From assembly GCA_020161615.1 (NCBI GenBank), contig JAIUPD010000004.1, forward strand, positions 1-64,000: a DNA stretch of 64,000 nucleotides, in the 5' to 3' direction. Source of the DNA: Pseudomonadota bacterium (lineage in GTDB: Bacteria > Pseudomonadota > Alphaproteobacteria > Rhodobacterales > Rhodobacteraceae). The notes below the pieces were generated by a model. It did not search any database. It worked only from the letters and a program-made list of their open reading frames with translations, and was not told the DNA's origin. Below are positions 18,735-27,904 of this stretch, one piece after another; positions within the stretch are counted from its first letter, which is position 1, and each line of letters starts with the position of its first letter. The position numbers were made by a program, and so were the translations under genes.

Positions 18735-18911
18735 GGCCTGCTCATGCCGAATGCGCGCCTGCCGGTCAATGGGCTGGATGGCACCGCCCAACGACAAGGC
18801 ATGTCATCGCTCTGTCACCCGAGGGTGCCAGATCGCGTTCAGGGCCTTTGACTTCGCCATCCGCTCCGCGCAATCTTTGACCTTCGGGAAAAAATCCAAC
18901 AGGGGAATCAT

Positions 18912-20528
18912 ATGTCGCTTCGTATCCGCCTCAGGGCCATCCTCGGCTCGACCGCCTTGGTGGCGGCCGGTGCCGTTCCGGGCTTTGCCTCGACTGAATT
19001 GCACATCCTGCATATCAACGATTTCCACAGCCGCATCGAATCGATCAGCCGCTTCAACTCGACCTGTTCGGACAGCGACGAGGCCGAGGGCAAATGCTTT
19101 GGCGGGGCCGCGCGGGTCTTCACCCTGGCCACCCAGATGCGCGCCGCCATCGAGGCCGAGGGCAACCCGGTCATCCTGCTGGACGCAGGCGACGCGTCGC
19201 AGGGGTCGCTGTTCTACACGACCTATGGCGGGCAGGTCGAAGCCGATTTCCTCGAGCGCCTGCAGCTCGATGCGATGGCGGTGGGCAACCATGAATTCGA
19301 CCTCGGCCCGGCGGGTCTGGCCGTGTTCCTTGACACCGTGAGCTTCCCGGTCCTGTCCTCGAACATTGATGTGTCGGGCGAGCCCCTGCTGGCCGGTCGT
19401 GTCGCGCCTCATACGATCATCGAGGAAGGCGACCTGCGCATCGGCATCGTCTCGGCGCTGGCCACCGACACGGTCGAGACCGCCTCGCCCGGACCGACCG
19501 TGCTGTTCTCGGACGAGATCGAGGCGTTGAACGCCGCCGTCGCCGAATTGCAGGCGCAGGGCGCCGCGCCGATCATCGCCCTGACCCATGTGGGCTACCG
19601 CCTCGACCAGGAAATCGCCGCGCAGGTGCCCGGCCTTGCCGCCGTCGTCGGCGGGCACAGCCACACATTCCTCTCGGCCTCGGATCCCGCGCGGCAGGGT
19701 CCCTATCCGACCTGGGTGGATGCCGCGGACGGCTCGATGGTCCCGGTCGTGACCGCCGGCGCCTATGGCAAATACCTGGGCCATCTGGTGCTGGAACTCG
19801 ATGACGACCTGAACGTGGTCTATGCCTCGGGCGATGCCATCGTGATCAACAACGAGGTGACCCCCGATCCCGAGGTTCTGGCCTGGGTCGACAGCCTGGC
19901 CGGCCCCATTGACGAGATGCGCAACCAGCCCGTCGCCGAGACGGCGGCGATGATCGAGGGCGACCGCAATGTCTGCCGCCAGATGGAATGCACCATGGGC
20001 AACCTGGTCGCCGATGCCATGCTGGCCCGCGTCGCCGATCAGGGCGTGACCATCGCCATCCAGAACGGCGGCGGTCTGCGCGCCTCGATCGACGAGGGCA
20101 TGATCACCATGGGCGAGGTCTACGAGGTTCTGCCGTTCCAGAACACGCTGGCCACCTTCCAGCTGACCGGCGCCAATGTCGTGGCCGCCTTGGAGAATGG
20201 CGTGAGCCAGCTGGAGGACGGCGCGGGCCGCTTCCCGCAGGTCGCGGGTCTGCACTACACCTTCGATCCGGCCGCCGAAGCCGGCAGCCGCGTCAGCGAC
20301 GTGATGGTGCAGGCGAATGGCGAATGGGCGCCGATCGACCCGGAAGCGACCTATGGCGTGGTGACCAACGACTACATGCGCAACGGTGGCGACGGCTATG
20401 CGATCTTCCGCGACAGCGGCATGAACGCCTATGACTTCGGCCCGGATCTGGCCGACGTTCTGGCCGCCTATCTGCAGGCCAACGCCCCCTATCAGCCCTA
20501 TACCGACGGGCGCATCACCCGCCGCTGA
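18912..20528 (+). CDS. Periplasmic 5'-nucleotidase/UshA-family phosphohydrolase
   Basis: A 538-residue exported enzyme. A signal peptide (residues 1-27) precedes a calcineurin-like metallophosphatase domain with HINDFHSR, DAGDASQGS, GNHEFD and GGHSHT, then the C-terminal 5'-nucleotidase domain with NGGGLRASI and TNDYMRNGGDGYA. It removes phosphate from nucleotides in the periplasm using two metal ions. A ribosome site AGGGG lies a few bases before the ATG. A strong terminator follows. The upstream 177-bp gap (18735-18911) presumably holds its promoter. Confidence 0.9.
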   Translation: MSLRIRLRAILGSTALVAAGAVPGFASTELHILHINDFHSRIESISRFNSTCSDSDEAEGKCFGGAARVFTLATQMRAAIEAEGNPVILLDAGDASQGSLFYTTYGGQVEADFLERLQLDAMAVGNHEFDLGPAGLAVFLDTVSFPVLSSNIDVSGEPLLAGRVAPHTIIEEGDLRIGIVSALATDTVETASPGPTVLFSDEIEALNAAVAELQAQGAAPIIALTHVGYRLDQEIAAQVPGLAAVVGGHSHTFLSASDPARQGPYPTWVDAADGSMVPVVTAGAYGKYLGHLVLELDDDLNVVYASGDAIVINNEVTPDPEVLAWVDSLAGPIDEMRNQPVAETAAMIEGDRNVCRQMECTMGNLVADAMLARVADQGVTIAIQNGGGLRASIDEGMITMGEVYEVLPFQNTLATFQLTGANVVAALENGVSQLEDGAGRFPQVAGLHYTFDPAAEAGSRVSDVMVQANGEWAPIDPEATYGVVTNDYMRNGGDGYAIFRDSGMNAYDFGPDLADVLAAYLQANAPYQPYTDGRITRR

Positions 20529-20545
20529 GGCCGGTGACAGGAACG

Positions 20546-20573
20546 CGAAGGGGGGCCTGCCGGCCCCCCTTCG
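20546..20573. terminator. Bidirectional terminator between nucleotidase gene and hisE
   Basis: CGAAGGGGGGCC (20546-20557) and GGCCCCCCTTCG (20562-20573) are exact reverse complements with the loop TGCC. It sits between two convergent genes, 17 bp after the nucleotidase stop and touching the hisE stop. The U-tract is short on both sides (TCATTTC on the plus strand). Confidence 0.75.
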
Positions 20574-20885
20574 TCATTTCCGGGCGGCCTTTTCGGCGAT
20601 GCCCGAGGTGCCTTCGCGGCGTGTGAGTTCCGCCTCGATATCGGCCAGCGTCACGCCCCGGGCCGTACACATGACCAGCAGGTGAAAGATCACGTCCGCG
20701 GCCTCGGCCGTCAGCCGGGCGCGGTCGCCCTTCACCGCTTCGATGACGGCCTCGATGGCTTCCTCGCCGAATTTCTCGGCGCATTTCTCCGGCCCCTTGG
20801 ACAGCAGCTTGGCGGTCCAGCTGGTTTCGGGATCGGCGCCCTTGCGGGCCTCGACGGTGGCGGCAAGTCGGGCAATCGCGCTCAT
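20574..20885 (-). CDS. hisE: Phosphoribosyl-ATP pyrophosphohydrolase
   Basis: A 103-residue MazG-fold enzyme of histidine biosynthesis that removes pyrophosphate from phosphoribosyl-ATP. It has the HisE pattern: SWTAKLLSKGPEKCAEKFGEEAIE with the metal-binding EExxE-type residues and the helix EAADVIFHLLVMC. It follows hisF by 15 bp on the same strand, an arrangement common in Rhodobacterales. Confidence 0.93.
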   Translation of the reverse strand: MSAIARLAATVEARKGADPETSWTAKLLSKGPEKCAEKFGEEAIEAVIEAVKGDRARLTAEAADVIFHLLVMCTARGVTLADIEAELTRREGTSGIAEKAARK

Positions 20886-20900
20886 CAGACCCTCACTGGT

Positions 20901-21659
20901 TCAAAGTCGGACGGGAATCCCGGCGGCGGCCATATGCGCCTTGGCCTCGCCGATGGTGTAGGTGCCGAAATGGAAGATCGAGGCCGCCAGCACCGCCGAG
21001 GCATGCCCCTCGGTCACGCCTTCGACCAGATGGTCCAGCGTGCCCACCCCGCCCGAGGCGATGACCGGCACATCGACCGCATCGGCGATGGCGCGGGTCA
21101 GGGGCAGGTTGAAGCCGGATTTCGTGCCGTCGCGGTCCATCGAGGTCAGCAGGATCTCGCCCGCGCCCTTGGCCGCCACGGTCCGGGCGAACTCGACCGC
21201 ATCGATTCCGGTGGGCTTGCGCCCGCCATGGGTGAAGATCTCCCAACGCCCCGGCTCCACGGTCTTCGCGTCGATGGCGCAGACGATGCACTGGCTGCCG
21301 AAGCGGTCCGCAGCCTCGGCGATGACATCGGGATTGGCGACAGCGGCGGAGTTGAAGCTCACCTTGTCCGCCCCGGCCAGCAGCAGCGCCCGCACGTCGT
21401 GATGCGTGCGCACCCCGCCGCCCACGGTCAGCGGCATGAAGCATTGCTCGGCGGTGCGGGTCACCAGATCGAACATCGTGCCCCGGTTCTCATGCGTCGC
21501 ATGGATGTCGAGGAAGCACAGTTCATCCGCGCCCGCCGCGTCATAGGCCTTGGCCGCCTCGACGGGATCGCCCGCGTCGATCAGGTTGACGAAATTGACC
21601 CCCTTGACCACGCGGCCATCGGCCACGTCCAGGCAGGGAATGATCCGGGTCTTCAGCAT
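20901..21659 (-). CDS. hisF: Imidazole glycerol phosphate synthase, cyclase subunit
   Basis: A 252-residue TIM barrel. Catalytic Asp11 is in [15 protein letters not shown] and the second catalytic Asp in [22 protein letters not shown] carries the phosphate site. It makes IGP and AICAR with ammonia from HisH. ATG 21659 is preferred over GTG 21665 because AAAGG lies eight bases upstream of the ATG. hisH and hisA are not in the window. Confidence 0.95.
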   Translation of the reverse strand: MLKTRIIPCLDVADGRVVKGVNFVNLIDAGDPVEAAKAYDAAGADELCFLDIHATHENRGTMFDLVTRTAEQCFMPLTVGGGVRTHHDVRALLLAGADKVSFNSAAVANPDVIAEAADRFGSQCIVCAIDAKTVEPGRWEIFTHGGRKPTGIDAVEFARTVAAKGAGEILLTSMDRDGTKSGFNLPLTRAIADAVDVPVIASGGVGTLDHLVEGVTEGHASAVLAASIFHFGTYTIGEAKAHMAAAGIPVRL

Positions 21660-21733
21660 GGCCACGCCTTTGGGCTGCGGGTTCCTGGCCCCTCCCTAGC
21701 GCCGGGCGGGCGGCTAGGAAAGCCCGAACCGGC

Positions 21734-22048
21734 TCAAGGGCGGTCTTTGCCCCCGCGCAGCGCCTGCAGCGCCGAGAGGATGACCAGCGCCACGATCATC
21801 AGCCCGCCTAGGGCCGAGACCGGCAGGGCGAGCAGCGTCAGCGGACCCAGCGCCGCGCTGCCCCAACCGATCTGCCGGGCCAAGACCCAGACCACCAGCG
21901 GCACGAAGCCCAGAAGCAGCAGGAAAGTCCCCAGCCGCCAAGCCAGCCGCATCCCGGGGCTCAGCGGCTCGGGCTCGCGCCGGGGGCGGCGGGTATCCTC
22001 GAACAGGCCGGTCCCGTGGTCGCCGTCGCCATCGTCGTCAAAAAGCAT
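21734..22048 (-). CDS. Small membrane protein, family not recognised
   Basis: A 104-residue protein with an acidic and basic N-terminus (DDDGDGDHG, then RRPRREPEPLSPGMR) and two hydrophobic segments at about residues 40-60 and 70-93. It has no catalytic motif. It follows a second small membrane protein gene by 60 bp on the same strand. A true gene is supported by the frame, the charge distribution and the GC third-position bias; function unknown. Confidence 0.55.
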   Translation of the reverse strand: MLFDDDGDGDHGTGLFEDTRRPRREPEPLSPGMRLAWRLGTFLLLLGFVPLVVWVLARQIGWGSAALGPLTLLALPVSALGGLMIVALVILSALQALRGGKDRP

Positions 22049-22108
22049 GCGCCATCCTCTCGCTATCGAGCCGTTTGCGCGGTGGGTCGTGCCCGCCCTG
22101 CCGTCGGT

Positions 22109-22390
22109 TCAACCGCGCGCCCGCCGCACCAGCAGGACCAGCGCCAGGGCGATCCCCAGCACGAAACCCGCCAGCGCGATCGGTGCCGTCAGGAAAAAGA
22201 AACGTCCGGCGATGTCCAGCCCGTGCAGAACGCCGCTCCAGTCGAAGCCGGCCCAGAGGCAGGGATCGCTGTAGCCCAGCGCGCTGCGGCATCCGGCCAG
22301 GGTGGACAGCGCCGTCATCGCGCCCAGCGACAGGACCGGAATCAGCCCCACGAGCACCATCAGCGCGACGAAGATCCAGCCCCAGCGCAT
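22109..22390 (-). CDS. Small membrane protein, family not recognised
   Basis: A 93-residue protein with two long hydrophobic segments: residues 3-28 and about 62-88, ending in a basic RRARG. A short loop with two cysteines (AGCRSALGYSDPCLW) lies between them and may face the periplasm. The start at 22390 has AGGAGA upstream, while the open frame continues to 22828 antisense to the next gene. The function is unknown. Confidence 0.6.
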   Translation of the reverse strand: MRWGWIFVALMVLVGLIPVLSLGAMTALSTLAGCRSALGYSDPCLWAGFDWSGVLHGLDIAGRFFFLTAPIALAGFVLGIALALVLLVRRARG

Positions 22391-22514
22391 CCGCTCTCCT
22401 GTCCGATGGGTGCAGTTCGCCTGCCGCAGTCTGACTGCCGCCGGGGTGCCGCCCAACCAACAGTCGCGTGAGGCGCGATTTACAGGCGGGGGTCCGCGCA
22501 CTAGAAAGCGGGGC

Positions 22515-22898
22515 ATGCGATACCTTGCCCTTCTGCCCCTGGTGCTGGCCGCCTGCGTTTCCGCCGCGCCCGCCGTCCCGCCCCCGCCGACCGGCCCCGC
22601 CCGCATCGCGGCCGAATGCGCGCTGCTGGCACAGGCCGCCTCGATGATGGCGGCGGCAGGAAGTCCCGCGCATGACGGCCTGTCCGAAGGCTGCCCTGGC
22701 ACCGAGGCCCGGGACACGCGGCCGCTTGCTCGCCAGACCGCCTCGCTGCGCGAGGCGGGGCAGGCCGCGCTGCCGCCCGCTGTCACGCCCGGCACAAGGG
22801 CCGAGGCGGTCTTTCGCCGGATGATCACCCGCGGTGTCCCGGTCTCGCTGGCGATCCGGCTGACCGACGACCCGCTCTTTGCCGAGGCCGCGCGCTGA
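22515..22898 (+). CDS. Small lipoprotein, hypothetical
   Basis: A 127-residue protein with a short signal and lipobox LAAC (Cys13 region), a proline-rich start of the mature chain, two cysteines (ECALL and EGCPG) and an Arg-rich helical C-terminus. It is divergent from the preceding membrane protein gene with a 124-bp gap. The family was not recognised. The lipoprotein call is from the N-terminus only. Confidence 0.6.
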   Translation: MRYLALLPLVLAACVSAAPAVPPPPTGPARIAAECALLAQAASMMAAAGSPAHDGLSEGCPGTEARDTRPLARQTASLREAGQAALPPAVTPGTRAEAVFRRMITRGVPVSLAIRLTDDPLFAEAAR

Positions 22899-23031
22899 CG
22901 CCGGATAAGCGGGGCTTCGGGGCTGGACAGCGCCCCGGCTCCGCGCCACTTTGAACCCCAGAACGTAGAAATCCAGACAGGGCGACGCCTCGGCGACGAC
23001 AGCCCCCCATCCGGCAGAAGAGACGGAGACC

Positions 23032-23457
23032 ATGGCCCGATCCACCGAACCCGCCCCCTCGCATCTGCTGCCCGTCGCGCTGATCCTGCTGGTCTGGCAC
23101 GGGCTTCTGGCGGCGGATTACGTGATCGAGCGTTTCGCGCTGGGGGCCGAGGGCTGGCCCGCGCTGATGGCGTTGATGCCGCTGGACGCGCTGTGGCTTC
23201 AGGTGACCTGGGCGCTGGGCGTCTGGCTGGGGCTGGTGGCGGCGCTGTTCCTGATGTTGAAGGACGACGCTTCGGTCCTGCTGTTCTTCTTCGCCACCGC
23301 CTTTCAGGTGGCGATGGCGGCGGGTGTCTTTCTTGCCGCGCCGCCGGTCCTGCTGTTGCCGCTGCCGCTGGCTGTCGTGCTGCCGGTGCTGGTGGTCTTT
23401 CCGCTTTTCGGCTGGCTTTACGCCCGGTCGCTCAACCGTCGCGGCTGCCTTCACTGA
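23032..23457 (+). CDS. Four-span membrane protein, hypothetical
   Basis: A 141-residue hydrophobic protein with four probable spans (about 12-32, 52-74, 80-100, 104-126) and a basic C-terminal tail. The segment DYVIERFALGAEGWPALM between spans 1 and 2 is the main polar loop. No family motif was recognised with certainty. It is followed 35 bp later by the cysteine synthase gene, possibly in the same transcript. Confidence 0.65.
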   Translation: MARSTEPAPSHLLPVALILLVWHGLLAADYVIERFALGAEGWPALMALMPLDALWLQVTWALGVWLGLVAALFLMLKDDASVLLFFFATAFQVAMAAGVFLAAPPVLLLPLPLAVVLPVLVVFPLFGWLYARSLNRRGCLH

Positions 23458-23492
23458 CCGCGCAACCGTCCGCTCCTGAAAGGAAATAGCGC

Positions 23493-24515
23493 ATGATCCG
23501 CCGCAATCTGGCCGAGGCGATCGGCAACACCCCCCTGATCCGCCTCCGGCGTGCCAGCGAGGAAACCGGCTGCGAGATCCTCGGCAAGGCCGAGTTCCTG
23601 AACCCCGGGCAGTCGATCAAGGATCGTGCCGCGCTGTTCATCATCCGCGATGCCGTGGCCCGCGGCGACCTGAAGCCCGGCGGCACCATCGTCGAGGGCA
23701 CGGCCGGCAATACCGGGATCGGCCTCGCGCTGGTCGGCGCCTCGATGGGCTTTCGCACGGTGATCGTGATCCCCGAGACGCAGAGCCAGGAAAAGAAGGA
23801 CATGCTGCGTCTGGCGGGCGCCGAGTTGGTCGAGGTTCCGGCCGTCCCCTACAAGGACCCCAACAACTACGTGAAATATTCGGGCCGTCTGGCCGAAGAA
23901 CTGGCCCGGACCGAGCCGAACGGCGCCATCTGGGCCAACCAGTTCGACAACGTGGCCAACCGCCAGGCGCATGTCGAGATGACGGGCCCCGAGATCTGGT
24001 CGCAGACCGGCGGCAAGGTCGATGGCTTCACCTGCGCCGTGGGTTCCGGCGGGACGCTGGCGGGTGTCGCCATGGCACTGCAGCCCAAGGGCGTGAAGGT
24101 GGCGCTGGCCGATCCCGAAGGTGCGGGGCTGCTGAAACTCTATACCGGGCAGGACAACCCCGGCAATTCGATCACCGAAGGCATCGGTCAGGGCCGGATC
24201 ACCGCCAATCTCGAGGGCTTCACCCCCGACATGGCCTTCCGCATCCCCGATGCCGAGGCGCTGCCGGTGGTCTTTGACCTGCTGGAGCACGAGGGGCTCT
24301 GCATGGGCGGCTCGACCGGTGTGAACGTCGCCGCGGCGATCCGCATGGCGCGCGCGATGGGGCCGGGGCATACCATCGTCACGGTGCTCTGCGATTACGG
24401 CACACGCTATCAGTCCAAGCTCTTCAACCCGGCCTTCCTGCGCGAAAAGAACCTGCCGGTTCCGGCCTGGCTGGAGCGCAAGGCGCGCGGTCTGCCCGAC
24501 ATGCGGGCGACCTGA
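23493..24515 (+). CDS. Cysteine synthase family PLP enzyme
   Basis: A 340-residue fold-type II PLP enzyme. The PLP lysine is Lys43 in GQSIKDRAA; AGNTG (71-75) binds the substrate carboxylate and GSGGT binds the PLP phosphate. It makes cysteine from O-acetylserine and sulfide, or is a closely related beta-replacement enzyme. The C-terminal part is longer than classical CysK, as in the alphaproteobacterial CysK-like group. AAAGGA lies upstream of the ATG. The gene is followed closely by the mechanosensitive channel gene. Confidence 0.9.
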   Translation: MIRRNLAEAIGNTPLIRLRRASEETGCEILGKAEFLNPGQSIKDRAALFIIRDAVARGDLKPGGTIVEGTAGNTGIGLALVGASMGFRTVIVIPETQSQEKKDMLRLAGAELVEVPAVPYKDPNNYVKYSGRLAEELARTEPNGAIWANQFDNVANRQAHVEMTGPEIWSQTGGKVDGFTCAVGSGGTLAGVAMALQPKGVKVALADPEGAGLLKLYTGQDNPGNSITEGIGQGRITANLEGFTPDMAFRIPDAEALPVVFDLLEHEGLCMGGSTGVNVAAAIRMARAMGPGHTIVTVLCDYGTRYQSKLFNPAFLREKNLPVPAWLERKARGLPDMRAT

Positions 24516-24540
24516 ATCCATGGCCGGAGGATTGTTCAGC

Positions 24541-27051
24541 ATGACCATCGCCCCGCGTCTGCGTTGCCTGTCGCTTCGGGTGCTGCTTCTGACCCTGGTC
24601 GCGGTTCTGGCCGTGCCTTTCGCCCCGGCGCCGCTGGTCGCGCAAAGCTCGGGCGCCATCGCCAGCAGCCCCTCGGTAGATATTGATTATGGCAGCTGGG
24701 ACACGCTGGCGACGCTGGCCGAGGCGGCGCTGGAGAACAGCGCCACCAGCGAGCAGGAGCTGAACACGATCCGCGCGCAGATCGTCGACAAGCGCGCCCA
24801 GTTCCAGGACGCGCAGGTGGTGCTGCAGGAACGGATCGACGCGCTGCGCGGCCAGATCGACGCGCTGGGCCCGGTCCCGGCCGAGGGCCAGACCGAGGCC
24901 GCGGACGTCACCGCGCGGCGCAACGAACTGAACGAGGTTCTGGCCCAGCGCGAAGCGCCGCTCAGGGCCGCGGACGAGGCCTTTGCCCGCGCCGAGACGA
25001 TCATCCGCCAGATTGACCGCGAGCTCCGCGCCCGTCAGGCCAATGCGCTGATGACCCTGGGGCCGACGCCCCTGAACCCGACGACCTGGCTCGACGCGTT
25101 GGACGCGCTGATGGATTCGGCCGCGACCATCGCCACCGAGGCGCGCAGCGCCTATCGCGACCCCGCGCATTACGAGGAGATGCTGTCCGACCTGCCGATC
25201 ACGCTGGGCGCCCTGCTGCTGGCCGGTCTGATGCTGCTGCGCGGCCGGCACTGGATGGAAAAGCTGACGCTGAGGCTGTTGCAGAACGCCTCGATCCTGC
25301 GCGGCCGGTCGGTGGTCGCCTTCTTCGTCTCGCTCTCGCAACTGATCGTGCCCTTCCTCGGGTTGATGCTGCTGGCCACGGCCATCCGCCTGACGCGGAT
25401 GACGGGGCCGACCATCATCGACATCACCAACGCCATGGTCCCGGCCGGGATGGCGATCTTCTTCGCCCGCTGGCTGTCGCTGCATGTCTTTCCGATCATC
25501 GACGATCCGCGGCTGAACCTGAACCTCAGCGCCGCCGACCGCCGCCGGGCGCGCGGCATGGCGCTGATCTTCGGCTTCCTCGCCGCGGTCGAGACGATCT
25601 ATGTCCCGCTCATCTCGCCGCAACGGCTGTCGCCTTCGGCGCTGGCGGCCCTGACCTTCCCGCTGGTCATCCTCTGCGCCCTGACCATGCTGCGCTTCGC
25701 CCGCATCCTGCGCCGCCACGAGCCGCGCAAGGTGGTCGAGAACGGGGTCGAGGTCGATGCCTCGCCCTTCTTCGACCGGATGCTCAAGCTGGGCACGCGG
25801 GTGCTGTTCCTCTTTGGCATCATCTCGCCCCTTCTGGGTGCGGCGGGCTATATCGCCGCCGCGGCGATGCTGACCTATCCGCCGGTCAAGTCGCTGGCCG
25901 TGATCGCGCTGGTCATGGTGCTGCACCGGCTGATCATCGCCATCTACATCACCATCGTCGGCGACAGCGAGAACGCGACTCAGGGGCTGGTGCCCGCGCT
26001 CTCGGGTCTCCTGCTGTCGCTCTTTTCCCTGATCCCGCTGTCCCTGATCTGGGGCGCCCGCGAAACCGATCTGATCGAACTCTGGACCCGGTTTTCCGAG
26101 GGCATGAGCCTGGGCGGCGCGCGGATCTCGCCTGCCTCGCTGATCTGGTTCTTCGTCGTCTTCGCCATCGGCTATGTGACGACCCGGGCGCTGCAAGGCG
26201 CGCTCGGCACCTCGATCCTGCCCAAGACCTCGATCGAGCGCGGGGCGCAGAAGGCGCTGGTCTCGGGCATGGGCTATCTCGGCATCACCGCCGCGGCGCT
26301 CATCGCCTTCTCGGTCGCGGGCATCGACCTGTCGGGCCTGGCCATCGTCGCCGGCGCCCTCTCCGTCGGGGTCGGTTTCGGGCTTCAGAACATCGTCTCG
26401 AACTTCGTTTCGGGCATCATCCTGCTGATCGAGCGCCCGGTTTCCGAGGGCGACTGGATCGAGGTCGGCCCGACCCAGGGCATCGTGCAGCGCATTTCGG
26501 TCCGCTCGACGATGATCGAGACCTTCGACAAGTCGAAGGTCATCGTCCCCAACGCCGACCTGATTTCCGGCGCGGTGACGAATTACACGAAATCGACCAA
26601 GACCGGACGCGTGGTGCTGACAGTCGGCGTGGCCTATGGCACCGACACCCGCAAGGTCGAGCGCATCCTGCGCGAGATCATCGAGGCCGAGCCCCTGGTG
26701 GTCATGGACCCGGCGCCCGGGGTCGATTTCCTGGGCTTCGGCGCCGATGCGCTGGAATTCCGCATCCGGGCGATCCTGCGCGATGTCGGCATGAAAGTGG
26801 GCGTCGCGACCGAGGTGAACCACAAGATCGCCGCCCGCTTCGCCGAAGAGGGGATCGAGATCCCCTATGCCCAGCGCGACATCTGGCTCAGGAACCCCGA
26901 GACTCTGGGTCTGTCGATGACCAAGCCCGGCAAGCCCGAACCCGAGGCCGAGCCCAAAGGGCCCGAGCCGAGGCCCGACCGCGACACCGCCGACAATGCC
27001 GGCCTCTCGAATGATGAGGTCGATCCGCCCTTCCGCGAGCAGACCCGATGA
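24541..27051 (+). CDS. Large MscS-family mechanosensitive channel with DUF3772 domain
   Basis: An 836-residue inner-membrane channel. A signal peptide is followed by a periplasmic coiled-coil DUF3772 region (about 60-190), a series of membrane spans (about 210-600), and the MscS pore helix and beta domain (GVGFGLQNIVSNFVSGIIL, IERPVSEGDWIEV, VPNADLISGAVTNYT). The charged C-terminal tail is rich in Pro, Glu and Arg. Start 24541 is chosen because GGAGGA lies 9 bases upstream; an earlier ATG at 24520 has none. It releases solutes on osmotic downshift. Its stop overlaps the next start (ATGA). Confidence 0.9.
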   Translation: MTIAPRLRCLSLRVLLLTLVAVLAVPFAPAPLVAQSSGAIASSPSVDIDYGSWDTLATLAEAALENSATSEQELNTIRAQIVDKRAQFQDAQVVLQERIDALRGQIDALGPVPAEGQTEAADVTARRNELNEVLAQREAPLRAADEAFARAETIIRQIDRELRARQANALMTLGPTPLNPTTWLDALDALMDSAATIATEARSAYRDPAHYEEMLSDLPITLGALLLAGLMLLRGRHWMEKLTLRLLQNASILRGRSVVAFFVSLSQLIVPFLGLMLLATAIRLTRMTGPTIIDITNAMVPAGMAIFFARWLSLHVFPIIDDPRLNLNLSAADRRRARGMALIFGFLAAVETIYVPLISPQRLSPSALAALTFPLVILCALTMLRFARILRRHEPRKVVENGVEVDASPFFDRMLKLGTRVLFLFGIISPLLGAAGYIAAAAMLTYPPVKSLAVIALVMVLHRLIIAIYITIVGDSENATQGLVPALSGLLLSLFSLIPLSLIWGARETDLIELWTRFSEGMSLGGARISPASLIWFFVVFAIGYVTTRALQGALGTSILPKTSIERGAQKALVSGMGYLGITAAALIAFSVAGIDLSGLAIVAGALSVGVGFGLQNIVSNFVSGIILLIERPVSEGDWIEVGPTQGIVQRISVRSTMIETFDKSKVIVPNADLISGAVTNYTKSTKTGRVVLTVGVAYGTDTRKVERILREIIEAEPLVVMDPAPGVDFLGFGADALEFRIRAILRDVGMKVGVATEVNHKIAARFAEEGIEIPYAQRDIWLRNPETLGLSMTKPGKPEPEAEPKGPEPRPDRDTADNAGLSNDEVDPPFREQTR

Positions 27052-27761
27052 CCGAACCGCTCTACCGCAGCGACCCCTACGCGCGTTCCTGCCGCACGCA
27101 GGTCACCCGCCTGGCCGAGGATGGCGCGCTGGTGGTCGGCGCCTCGGTCTTCTACCCGGCGGGCGGCGGCCAGCCCGGCGATACCGGCTGGATCGACGGG
27201 CCGGACGGGCGGCTGGCGGTGATCGACACCCGCAAGGAGGGCGCGACCGAGGTGGCGCTGGTCCTCGAACCCGGCGCCTCGGTGCCGGAGGGGGCCGAGA
27301 TCGAGATGCATCTCGACTGGGACCGCCGCTATCGCCACATGCGCGTGCATACCGCGCTGCATCTGCTGTCGGTGGTCATCCCGCTGCCGGTCACCGGCGG
27401 CGCGATCGGCGCCGACAAGGGCCGCCTCGATTTCGACATGCCCGAGGCACCCGCGGACAAGGAGGCGCTGGAAGCCGCGCTCAACGCCCTGATCGCCCGG
27501 GATCTGGCCGTGACCACGCAATGGATCACCGATGCCGAGATGGCGGCCAACATGGATCTGGTGAAAACCATGTCGGTGGCGCCGCCCATGGGCCAGGGCC
27601 GGGTGCGGCTGGTCCGCATCGGCACCGCGGACGAGCAGATCGACCTGCAACCCTGCGGCGGCACCCATGTCGCCTCGACTGCCGAGATCGGCCGCGTCAC
27701 GCTGGGCAAGATCGAGAAGAAGGGCAAGCAGAACCGCCGGGTCAGCCTGCTCCTCGCCTGA
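27048..27761 (+). CDS. alaX: Free-standing alanyl-tRNA editing protein
   Basis: A 237-residue AlaX-type deacylase. The zinc-binding residues are in HTALH and in PCGGTHV, as in the AlaRS editing domain; VFYPAGGGQPGD is the N-terminal signature. It hydrolyses Ser- or Gly-tRNA(Ala) formed by mistake. The gene overlaps the channel gene by four bases. It converges with the DMT exporter gene across a stem-loop-rich gap. Confidence 0.9.
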   Translation: MTEPLYRSDPYARSCRTQVTRLAEDGALVVGASVFYPAGGGQPGDTGWIDGPDGRLAVIDTRKEGATEVALVLEPGASVPEGAEIEMHLDWDRRYRHMRVHTALHLLSVVIPLPVTGGAIGADKGRLDFDMPEAPADKEALEAALNALIARDLAVTTQWITDAEMAANMDLVKTMSVAPPMGQGRVRLVRIGTADEQIDLQPCGGTHVASTAEIGRVTLGKIEKKGKQNRRVSLLLA

Positions 27762-27767
27762 CAGGCG

Positions 27768-27891
27768 CATCTTTGCGCTGAAAATATCCTCGGGAGGATT
27801 TTCAAGGAGGGTGGAAAACCCTCCTTGAAGCAGGGGGCGCGGGGGGCGGCAGCCCCCCGCCTCTTGCGTTCTCTGGGGGCGGTAGCCCCCC
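27768..27891 (-). repeat. Composite intergenic stem-loop element, copy C
   Basis: The gap between alaX and the exporter gene is filled by repeats. Read on the minus strand: GGGGGC/GCCCCC hairpin (27875-27890), GCGGGGGGC/GCCCCCCGC hairpin (27839-27860), GCCCCCTGC, an 11-bp inverted repeat TTCAAGGAGGG/CCCTCCTTGAA (27801-27829) and finally GAGGATATTTTCAGCGCAAAGATG (27768-27791). The GC hairpin arms are identical to those in copy B at 42462 and the tail matches copies A and B. It may also end both convergent transcripts. Confidence 0.7.
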
Positions 27892-27904
27892 GCCTTCCCC
27901 GGCC

